Below, one piece after another: positions 15,024-15,191 of a stretch of 15,191 nt of DNA. The notes below the pieces were generated by a model, which was given only the letters and a program-made list of their open reading frames with translations, made no database searches and was not told where the DNA came from. A program made the position numbers and the translations under genes. Numbering within the stretch: the stretch's first letter is position 1; every line of letters begins with the position of its first letter. Source of the DNA: Flavobacterium sp. (GTDB lineage Bacteria > Bacteroidota > Bacteroidia > Flavobacteriales > Flavobacteriaceae); assembly GCA_015478765.1 (NCBI GenBank), contig JADMKR010000202.1, forward strand, positions 1 to 15,191, written 5' to 3'.

Positions 15024-15191
15024 TTATTTTTTCTTTCCTTTTGCCGGAGCTGCTTTTGCAAGTTTGGCTGCTTCCTGAGCTGCTTTCATAGCCGCACGTG
15101 AGATTCTCACCTGAGCAACTACAGTGTTGTCTGGATACAAAAGTTTATAATCGTCTGAAGCTAATTTTGTTACATAAAGTTTGTTGCCCAT
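15024..15191 (-). CDS. rplY: 50S ribosomal protein L25 (CTC family), C-terminal end (truncated by window edge)
   Basis: The minus strand from the window end is open for 55 codons before TAA at 15024-15026. The sequence begins GNKLYVTKLASDDYKLLYPDNTVVAQVRISR, the last beta strands of the long (CTC/TL5-type) L25 C-terminal domain. It ends in an Ala/Lys-rich basic tail (AAMKAAQEAAKLAKAAPAKGKKK) that should contact rRNA and is common in flavobacterial L25. The ATG at 15191 is an internal methionine by comparison with the family, which is about 200 residues long, so the gene continues beyond the window. The protein binds 5S rRNA. The L25-then-pth order agrees with the common bacterial arrangement. 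A strong terminator follows. Confidence 0.9.
   Translation of the reverse strand: MGNKLYVTKLASDDYKLLYPDNTVVAQVRISRAAMKAAQEAAKLAKAAPAKGKKK

Overview
The window looks like chromosomal DNA of a Bacteroidota bacterium, most likely a Flavobacteriaceae close to Flavobacterium. Three large secreted proteins end in type IX secretion (T9SS) type A sorting domains. Starts are preceded by A/T-rich leaders rather than Shine-Dalgarno motifs. TAnnTTTG-type -7 boxes sit just upstream of most transcription units. The pth / ribosomal protein L25 neighbourhood is also a familiar one. No rRNA, tRNA, CRISPR array, insertion sequence or phage gene is visible.

Layout, left to right. (1) 1-633: the N-terminal 211 codons of biotin synthase bioB, minus strand, cut by the window edge, with its own promoter. 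(2) 773-1228: a small four-helix membrane protein, minus strand, followed by a terminator. (3) 1418-5270: a minus-strand series of an exported carboxypeptidase-regulatory-like protein, the FAD synthetase ribF (probably starting at TTG), and a large HTTM / vitamin K-dependent gamma-carboxylase-like membrane enzyme. The last two overlap by ATGA. (4) 5457-7511: a secreted M43-type zinc metalloprotease with a T9SS tail, minus strand, facing away from the next block. (5) 7731-13236: two tandem paralogous secreted reprolysin-like (M12B-type) metalloproteases, plus strand. Each has a prodomain, HExxHxxGxxH zinc site, P-domain-like module and T9SS tail, and the two are separated by a UUCG-tetraloop terminator. 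(6) 13286-14436: a minus-strand pth-lipoprotein pair. (7) 14437-15023: a 587-bp gene-free spacer full of short period-7 repeats and a composite palindromic element. (8) 15024-15191: the C-terminal end of ribosomal protein L25, cut by the right edge.

Functionally, the centre is an island of exported zinc proteases on divergent promoters, flanked by housekeeping genes (bioB, ribF, pth, L25). The least ordinary items are: the long GGCX-type carboxylase homologue, which keeps the spacing of both key catalytic residues and is coupled to ribF; the anciently diverged tandem protease pair; and the repeat-laden L25-pth spacer. That spacer combines inverted heptamer arrays with a palindromic element that resembles a family I recall from flavobacterial intergenic regions. 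I did not see a clearly new multi-gene defence or biosynthetic system.
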